Assembly (NCBI RefSeq): GCF_028683095.1
Contig: NZ_JAJUBC010000007.1
Span: forward strand, 124,001-188,000
DNA length: 64,000 bases
Source: Enterovibrio gelatinilyticus
GTDB taxonomy: Bacteria > Pseudomonadota > Gammaproteobacteria > Enterobacterales > Vibrionaceae
Direction: 5' to 3'
In this document: positions 9,045-17,449 of the stretch, piece by piece
Position numbering within the stretch: position 1 is the stretch's first letter
How the letters are laid out: each line of letters opens with the position of its first letter
Position numbers and translations under genes: made by a program
Notes under the pieces: generated by a model
What the model was told of the DNA's origin: nothing
Database searches by the model: none
What the model saw: only the letters and a program-made list of their open reading frames with translations

Positions 9045-10661
9045 TTAGTTGTTGATCGTCGCCCTAGCTTTGGGAATGTATACGGTGAAGCGACTTCCTT
9101 TGTGAACTGTGGGTTCGAGCAAAATAGTGCCCCCCAGCTTTTGCAGTAGTTTCTCGACAAGATGAAGTCCAAATCCATGTCCTTCGCCTTGTTTCGTCGT
9201 GACGCCTTTACGAAAAATGCTATCTTGCTCATGCTCTGGGATACCGGAGCCTTCATCTTCAATTTCGAAAATCAGATCATTTCCCAAGTCTGTCATTGAT
9301 AGTCGTACATCGGTACGTTGATTTTTCAATGTGGCTTCTAAGGCATTGTCTATCAAGTTACCTATAATGCTCACGATCTCTTCTCGAGGGATGTGATCAG
9401 GAATCTCCTTCATGCTGCTTTCTGGGTCAATTTCTAGGTGCAACCCCAGCTCCTTGGCTCGGTTGTATTTGCCCAGCATACACCCTGCGAGGATAGGATC
9501 AGGGACAGCTTCCACAAGCAGTTGAATTAAGGCTTGGTGGCTTTGGGTTTCTTGACCAATCAACGCCAGGGCTTCGTCGTTCGCGCCAAGTTCGATTAAG
9601 CCTGCAATGGTGTGAAGTTTGTTCGAATACTCGTGGGATTGGCTGCGCAATGTATCAGCATATTGCTCGATTTGACTGAGTTTTTTACTGATTGCATCAA
9701 GCTCGTCTTTGCGCCTAAAGCTTGATACAACCCCAGTAATGCTACCATCTTGCAGCACAGGAAGACGATTGACGATAAGGTTTCTGTCTTGCAGCCATAC
9801 GTCTTTGTCGATTTGTGGTGTGCCCGTTCGAAGTACATCCATTAAACGGCTGTCGGGAAGCACTTCTTCGATGGGGCGCCCTGTAAGTTTGGTATTGGCA
9901 TCCAACCCTAAGGTATCTATGGCAGCACGGTTGAACGTGGTGATGTTGCCTTCGCCGTTCACTGCGATAATCCCTTCTCTAATAGACTCTAGCGTTGCGT
10001 TTCGTTCCTGAAAGAGGCGTCCAATTTGCTCTGGCTCCAGCCCAAAAATCGCCTTCTTGAAGTGTGAGGCAAACCAAAGCCCAGTGAGCACGCTCAAGCC
10101 GAAACTCAGTACGATCACCATGTACAGGGTGTTTCTGTACCTGTCGATAATGCCTTCCACAGTGTCGAGCATAAAGCCGACAGAAATAATACCAATGACG
10201 TTCTCGTGGCTCGCATCAAAGATTGGCGCTTTTCCGCGTACGGATGCGCCAAGGCTTCCTATCGCCTTTTGGATGTAAGGTTTTCCATAGAGAAGGGCGG
10301 GCTCGTTGTAATCACCATCATCGTCATACATGGGTTTTCCCAAACGTTTCCATGAAGGGTGTGCAAGTCGAATCCCGTTTCTATCTCCTATCACCACGAA
10401 GCGCGCATCGTTGATGTCGGCGAGTTCGAGAGTCAGCGTTTGCAGGAATTCGCTGTCACGGTTATCTACAGCGTCAACGACTTCGGGTATAGCGGCGATG
10501 GTCTTTGCAACGTGTAGGGCGCGTTGGCCGATTTGCTCATCCAGAGAATGGCTGAGGTATCCCAATGCAAATAAGCCAATCAATCCAGTTTGTAGCAGGG
10601 CCATCAGGCCCAAGATGAGCATCATGCGGGTTTTGAGCTTGAGAGAGCGAAGTGAAAACAT
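9045..10661 (-). CDS. CitA/DcuS-type sensor histidine kinase
   Basis: 538 residues: membrane helix about 13-35, periplasmic sensor about 36-176, second helix about 178-199, cytoplasmic PAS domain about 215-325, a SpoOB-like dimerisation helix with phospho-accepting His343 (QSHEYSNKLH), then an HATPase domain with NLIDNALEA, DEGSGIPE and GHGFGLHLV boxes. The periplasmic segment strongly resembles the citrate pocket of CitA: VVIGDRNGIRL-HP with Arg98 and His101, GSLGASVRGKAP with Lys144, and VIGIISVGF. A carboxylate ligand such as citrate is therefore expected, which fits the divergent citrate-type transporter operon. It is co-transcribed with the response regulator. Confidence 0.88.
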   Translation of the reverse strand: MFSLRSLKLKTRMMLILGLMALLQTGLIGLFALGYLSHSLDEQIGQRALHVAKTIAAIPEVVDAVDNRDSEFLQTLTLELADINDARFVVIGDRNGIRLAHPSWKRLGKPMYDDDGDYNEPALLYGKPYIQKAIGSLGASVRGKAPIFDASHENVIGIISVGFMLDTVEGIIDRYRNTLYMVIVLSFGLSVLTGLWFASHFKKAIFGLEPEQIGRLFQERNATLESIREGIIAVNGEGNITTFNRAAIDTLGLDANTKLTGRPIEEVLPDSRLMDVLRTGTPQIDKDVWLQDRNLIVNRLPVLQDGSITGVVSSFRRKDELDAISKKLSQIEQYADTLRSQSHEYSNKLHTIAGLIELGANDEALALIGQETQSHQALIQLLVEAVPDPILAGCMLGKYNRAKELGLHLEIDPESSMKEIPDHIPREEIVSIIGNLIDNALEATLKNQRTDVRLSMTDLGNDLIFEIEDEGSGIPEHEQDSIFRKGVTTKQGEGHGFGLHLVEKLLQKLGGTILLEPTVHKGSRFTVYIPKARATINN

Positions 10662-10919
10662 AGATTTGAATGCGCCTTGATAACAACCTTATAACTTAAT
10701 GGTAGCGGCATTATCTATCTTGTTGAAATGATGATTCTTTGTGGTCTGTCACGCAAGTGAACAATATGAACATAATGCTTTTTATAGTTTAAAAAAACAT
10801 TAAATCCACAAGGTTTCCAAGTGGCCGATCAGTTAATAGGTTGAATGGGTAGGACAACAGTCAATTAAGACAAGAATAATTAACGCGTCCAAAGGACGGA
10901 ACGACACAAGGAAATATGT
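10662..10919. promoter_or_regulatory. Divergent control region between the CitAB-type kinase gene and tctC
   Basis: 258 bp, AT-rich near 10775-10810, with AAGGAAAT as the tctC ribosome site. CitB-class regulators bind AT-rich sequence in such divergent regions (family knowledge), so the operators should be here, but I cannot define a specific repeat. Confidence 0.45.
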
Positions 10920-11903
10920 ATGTTTTCAAAATTGTTCGCTAAAAAGCGCGCTATCGTTGCTGCGATTGCGCTGACATCTGCAATGACGGCGGGTGTAGCT
11001 TCGGCTGCGGTAGAAGAAGTTCACTTCCTCATTCCAGGCGGTGCTGGTGGTGGCTGGGATGGTACTGCTCGTGGTACGGGTGAAGCCCTGTCTAAATCTG
11101 GCTTAGTAGAAACGGTATCTTACGAAAACATGTCTGGTGGTGGCGGTGGTAAAGCGATTGCACACTTGATTGAAGTTGCGGAGCAATCAGACAACACGTT
11201 AATGGTTAATTCAACGCCTATTGTCATTCGCTCTCTTTCTAAAGTTTTCCCACAATCTTTCCGCGATTTGACACCTATTGCCGCGACGATTGGCGATTAC
11301 GCCGCTTTTGTTGTGCCTAAAGATTCTAAGTACAACAGCTTCAAAGAAATCGTGGCTGACTATAACGAAAACCCTCGCTCAGTGGCAGTTGCTGGCGGTT
11401 CATCACGTGGTGGCATGGACCACCTCGTTGCTGCGATGGCATTTAAAGCGGCAGGCGGTGATCCTAAACGTGTGAAATACGTGGCGTATGATGCGGGCGG
11501 TAAAGCCATGGCGGGTATGCTTTCTGGTGAAACTCAAGTGCTTTCTACAGGCTTTAGTGAAGCATTGGCGCTGAAAAATGCAGGTGAAGTACGCATTCTT
11601 GCTATCACCAGCGATGAGCGTTCTCCTGCTGCACCAGATGTACCGACCTTGAAAGAACAAGGTTATGACGCGAGCTTTGTTAACTGGCGTGGTTTCTTCG
11701 GTGCGCCTGGTTTGTCTGATGCCCAAGCGGATGAATACGCACAAACGCTCGAGAAAATGTACACAACTGATGAATGGGTGGAAGTTCGTGACCGCAATGG
11801 TTGGACTGAAATCTTCAAACCACGTGCTGAGTTCGTTACCTTCCTTGAAGGTCAAGAACAAGAAGTGGGCAGTTTGATGAAGGAACTTGGTTTCCTACGT
11901 TAA
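10920..11903 (+). CDS. tctC: Tripartite tricarboxylate transporter substrate-binding protein
   Basis: 327 residues, periplasmic. A Sec signal peptide (basic KKR, hydrophobic core, cleavage expected after ASA near residue 29) precedes the mature start. The family motif PGGAGGGWDGTARGTGEAL lies right after it, and VAGGSSRGGMDHL and the DVPTLKEQGYD segment near the C-terminus are typical of TctC/Bug proteins. It captures a carboxylate, probably citrate or a similar di/tricarboxylate given the CitA-like sensor, for the TctAB membrane unit. It is the first gene of a six-cistron plus-strand set and is followed by a long hairpin that may keep its expression above that of tctBA. Confidence 0.92.
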   Translation: MFSKLFAKKRAIVAAIALTSAMTAGVASAAVEEVHFLIPGGAGGGWDGTARGTGEALSKSGLVETVSYENMSGGGGGKAIAHLIEVAEQSDNTLMVNSTPIVIRSLSKVFPQSFRDLTPIAATIGDYAAFVVPKDSKYNSFKEIVADYNENPRSVAVAGGSSRGGMDHLVAAMAFKAAGGDPKRVKYVAYDAGGKAMAGMLSGETQVLSTGFSEALALKNAGEVRILAITSDERSPAAPDVPTLKEQGYDASFVNWRGFFGAPGLSDAQADEYAQTLEKMYTTDEWVEVRDRNGWTEIFKPRAEFVTFLEGQEQEVGSLMKELGFLR

Positions 11904-11914
11904 TCATGAAAAAC

Positions 11915-11951
11915 ACGCCGGGTTCTTAGCACTAGGCCTAGGACTCGGCGT
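11915..11951 (+). promoter_or_regulatory. Intercistronic stem-loop between tctC and tctB
   Basis: ACGCCGGGTTCT at 11915 pairs with a matching arm ending CGGCGT at 11951, giving roughly 14 bp with one bulge and two G-U pairs. The sequence after it is T-rich (TCTTATTTC) but not a clean U-tract. Such hairpins after binding-protein genes often stabilise the upstream mRNA and partly terminate transcription. Confidence 0.6.
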
Positions 11952-12001
11952 TCTTATTTCTGACGGGCTTGCTCGTTTGTTGTTGTATCAAGGAGTGTCA
12001 G

Positions 12002-12475
12002 ATGGTTGTCACTAAAGACCATATCGGTGGTCTCGTCTTTCTCTGTCTTTCAGTGGCATACGGTGTTTATGCGCGTGAAATACCAATGTTTCCTGGCGAT
12101 GAATATGAACCGTTTAATGCGCAAACTCTGCCTATCTTCCTATCTTGGTTGGGCGGAATTCTAGGATTTTTAATGTTGGTGACGGCGCGTCGAGACGTTG
12201 CTAGCAAGCTCTCTGTGGCTGGGCTTGATTTCTTGCTGGTGGCGAAGCTTCTCATCCTGATTATGATTTTTGCTTTCGCCCTTGAATGGGTGGGCTTTAT
12301 GTTGTCGACGATTCTGTTTTTGGTGGGCGGATATTGGATCCTTGGTGAACGCCGTCCAAAAATGCTGTTCATTGCATCCGTGCCTTTTGCTGTCGGCATC
12401 TGGTTTATTCTTGCGAAGTTGTTGGATATCTATCTCGCACCGGGTCGCTTCTTTACACAAGTTTTAGGAGGTTAA
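12002..12475 (+). CDS. tctB: Tripartite tricarboxylate transporter small membrane subunit
   Basis: 157 residues with four hydrophobic segments (about 8-24, 39-57, 75-92 and 95-112, with a final one near 120-140), the usual layout of TctB. The start at 12002 is chosen because AAGGAG sits eight bases upstream; an 11-codon extension in frame lacks support. The stop codon is four bases from the tctA start, and the tctA ribosome site GGAGG lies inside the tctB end, so translation is coupled. Confidence 0.88.
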   Translation: MVVTKDHIGGLVFLCLSVAYGVYAREIPMFPGDEYEPFNAQTLPIFLSWLGGILGFLMLVTARRDVASKLSVAGLDFLLVAKLLILIMIFAFALEWVGFMLSTILFLVGGYWILGERRPKMLFIASVPFAVGIWFILAKLLDIYLAPGRFFTQVLGG

Positions 12476-12479
12476 GAAG

Positions 12480-14030
12480 ATGTGGGAAGGAATCTCAACC
12501 GGCTTAGGCACTGCCTTAATGCCGTTCAACCTCATGATGGTCGTCGTTGGCTGTTTCGCTGGCACCTTCATTGGCATGCTGCCGGGTCTTGGCCCTATTT
12601 CTGCGGTTGCGTTAATGATCCCAATTACTTACGGCCTTGATCCTGCGTCTGGCATCATCTTGATGGCGGGTGTGTATTACGGTGCGGTATTTGGGGGCTC
12701 TACGTCTTCCATCCTGATTAACGCGCCAGGTTGTGCAAGCACGGTTGTTACTGCGTTTGATGGCTACCCAATGGCGCAACAACGCCAAGCAGGTAAAGCG
12801 TTAGCGTTGGCGGCGTACTCGTCGTTCACTGGCGGCACGATTGGTGCAATTATCCTGCTTTTCGCGGCGCCTGCTTTGGCCTCGGTTTCACTCAGTTTTC
12901 AATCTTCTGACTACTTTGCACTGATGATCCTCGGTCTTACCGCCGTTTCTGCCTTTGCGGGCAAAGGCCAAGTGTTGAAAGCCATGGCGATGACTGTATT
13001 TGGATTGATGATTGCCACGATTGGTACGGATGCGATAACAGGCGCACCGCGATTTACTTTTAACAATATCGATTTGGTGGATGGCATCAGTTTCTTATTG
13101 CTCGCGATGGCGACGTTTGCATTGGCAGAAGTTGTCACCACAGTGATGAAAGGGCAGCACAAAGAAAAAGAAGCGGACATGGACATGGCGGCGCTCGGCA
13201 GCATGAAACTGTCAAAAGAAGAAGTAAAAGAAGTGGCACCGACCGTGGCGCGTTCTTCGATCTTCGGCTTTATCGTCGGTGTTTTGCCGGGGGCAGGCGC
13301 GACGATTGCGTCATTCCTTGCTTATGGGCTTGAACGTAACCTCGCGCCAAAGCGTCTGAAAGAGAAATTTGGTAAAGGTGCACTGCGCGGATTGGCAGCA
13401 CCAGAGTCAGCAAACAACGCAGCATCCACAGGTTCATTTGTGCCCTTGTTAACCTTGGGAATTCCTGGCTCAGGCACAACGGCTATCATGCTGGGTGCGT
13501 TGATTGCCTATGGTATTCAGCCGGGGCCACGTTTGTTTATTGATAATCCTGATGTGTTCTGGTCGGTGATTATATCCATGTACTTCGGTAACTTGGTGTT
13601 ATTGATCCTGAACCTCCCACTGATTCCGTACATTTCGCGCTTGTTGGCCATTCCGCGCCCCATCTTGATCCCGTTGATTTTGTTCTTCTCCATCACCGGT
13701 GTGTACTTGGTGAGTTTCAACACTTTCGATATCAATATGATGGTGTTGATTACTGTGGTGGCGATATTCCTTAAGTTGCTCGACTTCCCAATGGCGCCAA
13801 TGCTACTTGGCTTCATACTGGGTGGCATTATGGAAAACAACCTGAGTCGCGCATTGATTATCTCTGATGGCAGTTTGAGCTTCCTGTGGGATCGTCCGTT
13901 AACGCTAACCATTATGTGTATTTCAATCTTTGTATTGTTGCTGCCCCTGATTCGACGCGTGCTCGACAAAATGGGGGTCGGTATCAAACTGCAGCCTAAT
14001 AAAGCACAAGTCGATCGTAATGACGGTTAG
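12480..14030 (+). CDS. tctA: Tripartite tricarboxylate transporter large membrane subunit
   Basis: 516 residues, polytopic permease. The signature FIGMLPGLGPISAVALMIPITYGLDP and GSTSSILINAPGCASTV near the N-terminus and the repeated topology partner GVLPGAGATIASFLAYG and LTLGIPGSGTTAIMLGAL in the second half identify TctA. It forms the sodium- or proton-driven channel for the substrate delivered by TctC. The stop is eight bases before the CoA-transferase start, within one operon. Confidence 0.93.
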   Translation: MWEGISTGLGTALMPFNLMMVVVGCFAGTFIGMLPGLGPISAVALMIPITYGLDPASGIILMAGVYYGAVFGGSTSSILINAPGCASTVVTAFDGYPMAQQRQAGKALALAAYSSFTGGTIGAIILLFAAPALASVSLSFQSSDYFALMILGLTAVSAFAGKGQVLKAMAMTVFGLMIATIGTDAITGAPRFTFNNIDLVDGISFLLLAMATFALAEVVTTVMKGQHKEKEADMDMAALGSMKLSKEEVKEVAPTVARSSIFGFIVGVLPGAGATIASFLAYGLERNLAPKRLKEKFGKGALRGLAAPESANNAASTGSFVPLLTLGIPGSGTTAIMLGALIAYGIQPGPRLFIDNPDVFWSVIISMYFGNLVLLILNLPLIPYISRLLAIPRPILIPLILFFSITGVYLVSFNTFDINMMVLITVVAIFLKLLDFPMAPMLLGFILGGIMENNLSRALIISDGSLSFLWDRPLTLTIMCISIFVLLLPLIRRVLDKMGVGIKLQPNKAQVDRNDG

Positions 14031-14038
14031 GAGGACGC

Positions 14039-15241
14039 ATGCACGATGCATTGTCATGCTTTAGGGTACTGGATTTAACCAACGTACTGGCAGGCCCATT
14101 CGCCTGCCATCAGTTGGCGCATTTAGGTGCGGAAGTCATAAAAGTGGAGGTCCCCCACAGTGGGGATCTTGCGCGTCAATTGGGTGCCGATGCGGATTTA
14201 AACCGCGAGAAAATGGGCATTTCCTTTCTCGCTCAAAACTCAGGAAAACGTTCTATCACCGTCAATCTCAAACACCCTGACGGCAAAGCCGTGCTCAAAA
14301 AGCTGGTTGAATCTGCTGATGTGTTAGTGGAGAACTTCCGACCGGGTGTCATGGCGCGTTTGGGGCTTGATTACGATGTGTTGAAATCCGTAAATCCCAA
14401 GCTGATTTACTGCGCGATTTCGGGTTATGGCGCTGATGGCCCCATGAAAAATTTGCCAGCGTATGACCAAATTATTCAAGGCATGTCGGGTGTGATGTCA
14501 ATAACCGGCGCACCGGATAATGCACCTTACCGTGTTGGTTATCCCATTGCCGATACCATTGGTGGAATTACCGCGGCCTTTGCGATTTCTTCTGCATTGG
14601 CAGGGAGGGCACACACTGGTAAGGGCTGCTTTATTGATGTGTCCATGCTGGAGTCAACGCTCGCGACGATGGGCTGGGCTGTATCTAACTTCCTCGTCGC
14701 AGGTCGTGAACCTCAGCCTATGGGCAATGACAATGTGACGGCAAGCCCTTCAGGCGCTTTTAAAACTGGTGATGGTCTCATTAATATTGCTGCGAATAAG
14801 CAGGAACAGTTCGAAGCCATTTGTGATTTGTTAGGGCGAGCAGAGTTAAAAGTTGATCCGCGATTCAACGAGCGACAAGCAAGGCTCAAACATCGCGCTG
14901 TGTTGACAGAGATTCTTGAAGATGCGTTTTCAACGGATTCTGCCGAAGTCTGGGAACAAAAGCTCAATGCCATTGGCGTGCCTGCAGGGCGCGTGCTCAC
15001 TGTGCCGCAGGCTCTAAATCTAGAGCAAGTAAAACAACGTGATTTCGAAGGGACATTTGATGACGTGGACGGTATAAGAAGAGATGTTCATATCGTTAGG
15101 ACGGGTTTTCTTGTGGATGGAAAACGCCCTAAAGTGGAATCGCCGCCACCCCAATTGGGTGAACACAGCGCTGATATTCTCTCTGAGCTCGGGTTTAGCG
15201 ATGACGACATTAAAACGTTTCGAGCAGAGGGCGCAGTATGA
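14039..15241 (+). CDS. Class III (CaiB/BaiF) acyl-CoA transferase, candidate citrate:CoA-transferase
   Basis: 400 residues. Family III CoA-transferase landmarks are present: RVLDLTNVLAGPFACHQLAHLGAEVIKVE at the start, LVENFRPGVMARLGLDYD near residue 96, and Asp143 in AYDQIIQGMSGVMSITG at the position of the CoA-accepting nucleophile of the family. These enzymes move CoA from a donor such as succinyl-CoA or acetyl-CoA onto a carboxylate. The gene lies between a tricarboxylate carrier and a citryl-CoA-lyase-like gene, and its stop overlaps the next start (ATGA). I infer that it activates the imported acid to its CoA thioester, plausibly citryl-CoA. Citramalate, itaconate or a methylcitrate-like acid are alternatives. 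Confidence 0.8.
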   Translation: MHDALSCFRVLDLTNVLAGPFACHQLAHLGAEVIKVEVPHSGDLARQLGADADLNREKMGISFLAQNSGKRSITVNLKHPDGKAVLKKLVESADVLVENFRPGVMARLGLDYDVLKSVNPKLIYCAISGYGADGPMKNLPAYDQIIQGMSGVMSITGAPDNAPYRVGYPIADTIGGITAAFAISSALAGRAHTGKGCFIDVSMLESTLATMGWAVSNFLVAGREPQPMGNDNVTASPSGAFKTGDGLINIAANKQEQFEAICDLLGRAELKVDPRFNERQARLKHRAVLTEILEDAFSTDSAEVWEQKLNAIGVPAGRVLTVPQALNLEQVKQRDFEGTFDDVDGIRRDVHIVRTGFLVDGKRPKVESPPPQLGEHSADILSELGFSDDDIKTFRAEGAV

Positions 15242-16083
15242 GTATTCGACGACCGACTAACGGCCCAGAAAAAGCGGTTGCTGATTGGTGGCGTACAGAC
15301 ATTATCGATATGACGCCGGGGGAGATTGGCTATTACGGGTATCCGATAGAAGATCTCATTGGCAACGTCAGCTTTACCCAAATGATTTGGTTGATGACGC
15401 AAGGTTCTCTGCCTTCGCCAGAAAAAGCGAAATTGCTCGATGCCGCGTTAATGTCCGCCGTTGATCATGGCCCACAAGCGCCAAGTATTGCGATTGCGCG
15501 CATGGCAGCAACCTGTGGCGTTGGTTTGAACAATGCGATGGCGTCTGCGGTGAATGTGTTGGGCGATGTGCATGGCGGTGCGGGTGAGCAGGCCATGGCC
15601 TTGTATCAAATGATTGATGACATTGCGAAAAATGATGGTGTTGATGTTGTCGTTGCTACGCAAAAAGGGCTTGAGAAACAGCGCGAGCTGTTCGGTAAGT
15701 TCATCCCCGGTTTTGGCCACCGTTTCCATCCTGTCGATCCAAGAGCACCGCGTTTAATGGCGGTGGTAGAAGGCACGAAAACGGATGGTGTGGTAGAAGG
15801 GCGTTATTTGGCGATAGCTCAACAAGTCGAATTACAACTTGAACAGGAGAAAGGGAAGAAAATCCCGATGAACATTGATGGGGCAACGGCTGTGATTTAC
15901 GCAGAACTTGGTGTTGCTCCTGAGCTTGCCAGAGGGTTGTTTTGTTTATCTCGTTCAGTAGGAATACTGGCGCACGCTTGGGAGCAGACACAACAAGGTG
16001 GCAGAAACAAAGGCCCAATCCCTCGAGACTTACTGTGGACGTATGACGGTCCTGCGAAGCGCTCGGTGCCTGATAGCGATTAA
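15238..16083 (+). CDS. Citryl-CoA lyase-like short citrate synthase-fold enzyme
   Basis: 281 residues, about two thirds of a normal citrate synthase. The catalytic triad of the citrate synthase fold can be aligned: His112 (GDVHGGAGEQ), His161 (PGFGHRFHPVDPR) and Asp214 (NIDGA), with Arg239 in LSRSVGILAHAWEQ as the carboxylate-binding arginine. Short homologues of the citrate synthase C-terminal part, such as citryl-CoA lyase of Hydrogenobacter, cleave citryl-CoA to acetyl-CoA and oxaloacetate (family knowledge). It overlaps the CoA-transferase gene by 4 bp and is the last gene of the operon before a terminator. A citramalyl-CoA-type substrate cannot be excluded. Confidence 0.78.
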   Translation: MSIRRPTNGPEKAVADWWRTDIIDMTPGEIGYYGYPIEDLIGNVSFTQMIWLMTQGSLPSPEKAKLLDAALMSAVDHGPQAPSIAIARMAATCGVGLNNAMASAVNVLGDVHGGAGEQAMALYQMIDDIAKNDGVDVVVATQKGLEKQRELFGKFIPGFGHRFHPVDPRAPRLMAVVEGTKTDGVVEGRYLAIAQQVELQLEQEKGKKIPMNIDGATAVIYAELGVAPELARGLFCLSRSVGILAHAWEQTQQGGRNKGPIPRDLLWTYDGPAKRSVPDSD

Positions 16084-16120
16084 CTTCTGCGCGAGCTTGT
16101 TTGTTTAGTTCACCGACATC

Positions 16121-16145
16121 AACGCCATCCATCGATGGCGTTTTT
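16121..16145 (+). terminator. Intrinsic terminator of the tct operon
   Basis: AACGCCATC pairs with GATGGCGTT around a CATC loop and is followed directly by TTT. It ends the tctCBA-CoA-transferase-lyase transcription unit. Confidence 0.88.
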
Positions 16146-16355
16146 GTGTTTGGAGGTGCAACGAAAGCTTGGTTTATCGTCTATCTTGAATAATTATGAA
16201 CGCTGTTTTATTGTTGCTTGAACTGTGACCATGTGTAGTATTACATTTGTCATTGCATTAAAGGACACTTTTAGGTGTCGTTGCGGTCTGTATTAGCATG
16301 CCGTATTTCGAACACACAGTAAGATAGAGGCTTGGTGTCACCAAAGGATAGGAGC

Positions 16356-16754
16356 ATGAATATGAAAATCACATCGATTTTATTTACCTTGCTATTGTGT
16401 TTGCCCATAGCGGCGAATGCGGAAGAAAGTAGCTGGGATAAAGCAAAAGAGTCAGCGGCAGAAGCGTGGGATTCAGCGAAAGACGCAGGCGGCAGTGCGT
16501 GGGATGCAACGAAAGAGAAGAGCGGTGAACTGATTGATAAAGCAGAAGAAGGTAGTTCTGATTTATGGGACAGTGCCAAAGAAAAAAGTAGTGACCTTTG
16601 GAATAAGAGCAAAGAAAAGGGCAGTGAAATCATAGAGGAAGCAGAAAAGAAAGCTGATGAAGTGCTGACCAAGCCAGAAGAAACTGAACCGACTCCTGCC
16701 CCCGTCGTACCGTTGAAACCAGAGGATTCCCCCGACTTCACTCAATCTGCTTGA
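16356..16754 (+). CDS. Secreted amphipathic-repeat protein (LEA/apolipoprotein-like)
   Basis: About 132 residues. After a signal peptide (MKITSILFTLLLCLPIAANA, cleavage after ANA) the mature protein is built of near-identical units around W-D-S/A-A/T-K-E/D (SSWDKAKESAAEAW, SAWDATKEKSGEL, LWDSAKEKSSDLW, NKSKEKGSEI), spaced about 11 residues, followed by a proline-rich acidic tail. This periodicity predicts long amphipathic helices as in LEA or apolipoprotein-type proteins. GGAG lies before two possible starts: the ATG at 16356 is very close to it, and the ATG at 16362 has better spacing, so the start may be six bases later. Function is unknown; a periplasmic stress or membrane-surface role is only a guess. 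Confidence 0.75.
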   Translation: MNMKITSILFTLLLCLPIAANAEESSWDKAKESAAEAWDSAKDAGGSAWDATKEKSGELIDKAEEGSSDLWDSAKEKSSDLWNKSKEKGSEIIEEAEKKADEVLTKPEETEPTPAPVVPLKPEDSPDFTQSA

Positions 16755-16776
16755 TTCGCGAAAGGAAGTGATCGTC

Positions 16777-17256
16777 ATGGATATCCGGTTAAGAAAAGCG
16801 CTAAACAGTGATATTTCGTTTCTTATGTCGCTGCGAAAGCTAACCATGCAGCAGTATCTTGAAGCGGCGGGTATGCCAACCTCTGATGAAGCTCATTTAA
16901 CGCGCATTAACTATAAGTTTGACTGCGCGGAAATCATCACGGTGAGTGACATCCCAGTTGGCTTATTCAAAGCGGAATTTATCGAAGACCAAAATCAGTG
17001 GTACCTCGTTCAGTTGCAAGTGCACCCTGACTACCAGAACCGAGGCATCGGTTATACCGTGCTTGAACGATTGTTGAGCTCTGCAAGTGAATCTGCATCT
17101 CGCATAAGGTTAAGCGTGATAAAAACCAATCCGGCTCGAGATTTGTATATACGATTGGGCTTTGAGGTTGTTGAGCAAAGTGATTGTGAATACATCATGG
17201 AAAACAACAGTCTGCTGAATAACATTGCAGAGTCAAAAGTGAAAAATACCGCTTAG
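16777..17256 (+). CDS. GNAT family N-acetyltransferase
   Basis: 159 residues. The acetyl-CoA-binding motif A is seen as LQVHPDYQNRGIGYTVLERLL (Q/R-x-x-G-x-G/A), followed by RLSVIKTNPARDLYIRLGFEVV, the usual motif B with the beta-bulge tyrosine. The ATG at 16777 follows AAAGGAAG at good distance, preferred over the in-frame GTG at 16768. The substrate is unknown. It is 22 bp after the repeat-protein gene, possibly the same transcript, and ends before a shared terminator. Confidence 0.85.
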   Translation: MDIRLRKALNSDISFLMSLRKLTMQQYLEAAGMPTSDEAHLTRINYKFDCAEIITVSDIPVGLFKAEFIEDQNQWYLVQLQVHPDYQNRGIGYTVLERLLSSASESASRIRLSVIKTNPARDLYIRLGFEVVEQSDCEYIMENNSLLNNIAESKVKNTA

Positions 17257-17387
17257 TTCTTGCTTAAGAAGAGTGCAAATTACATCCAGAACTTAGACGT
17301 GGTGCATCAACGCACGACGCTTTTTGAGTGATACAAACGACAAAGAATACTGAGCCAAAGGCCAAAGTCAAAAATCAAAAGTTAGAG

Positions 17388-17415
17388 AAAAGGGAGCGAA
17401 TATGCTCCCTTTTTT
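17388..17415. terminator. Bidirectional intrinsic terminator
   Basis: AAAAGGGAGC at 17388 pairs with GCTCCCTTTT around GAATAT, with extra T residues on the plus strand and A residues on the other side. It separates the convergent GNAT and MscS genes. Confidence 0.88.
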
Positions 17416-17449
17416 GATCGTTTCATTCGCCTTACGGACTTAAAGCGTA

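Noticed and set aside
10737-10760. CRP site upstream of the CitAB-type operon
   Set aside because: TGTGG and TCACG are four rather than six bases apart, so the spacing does not fit CRP.
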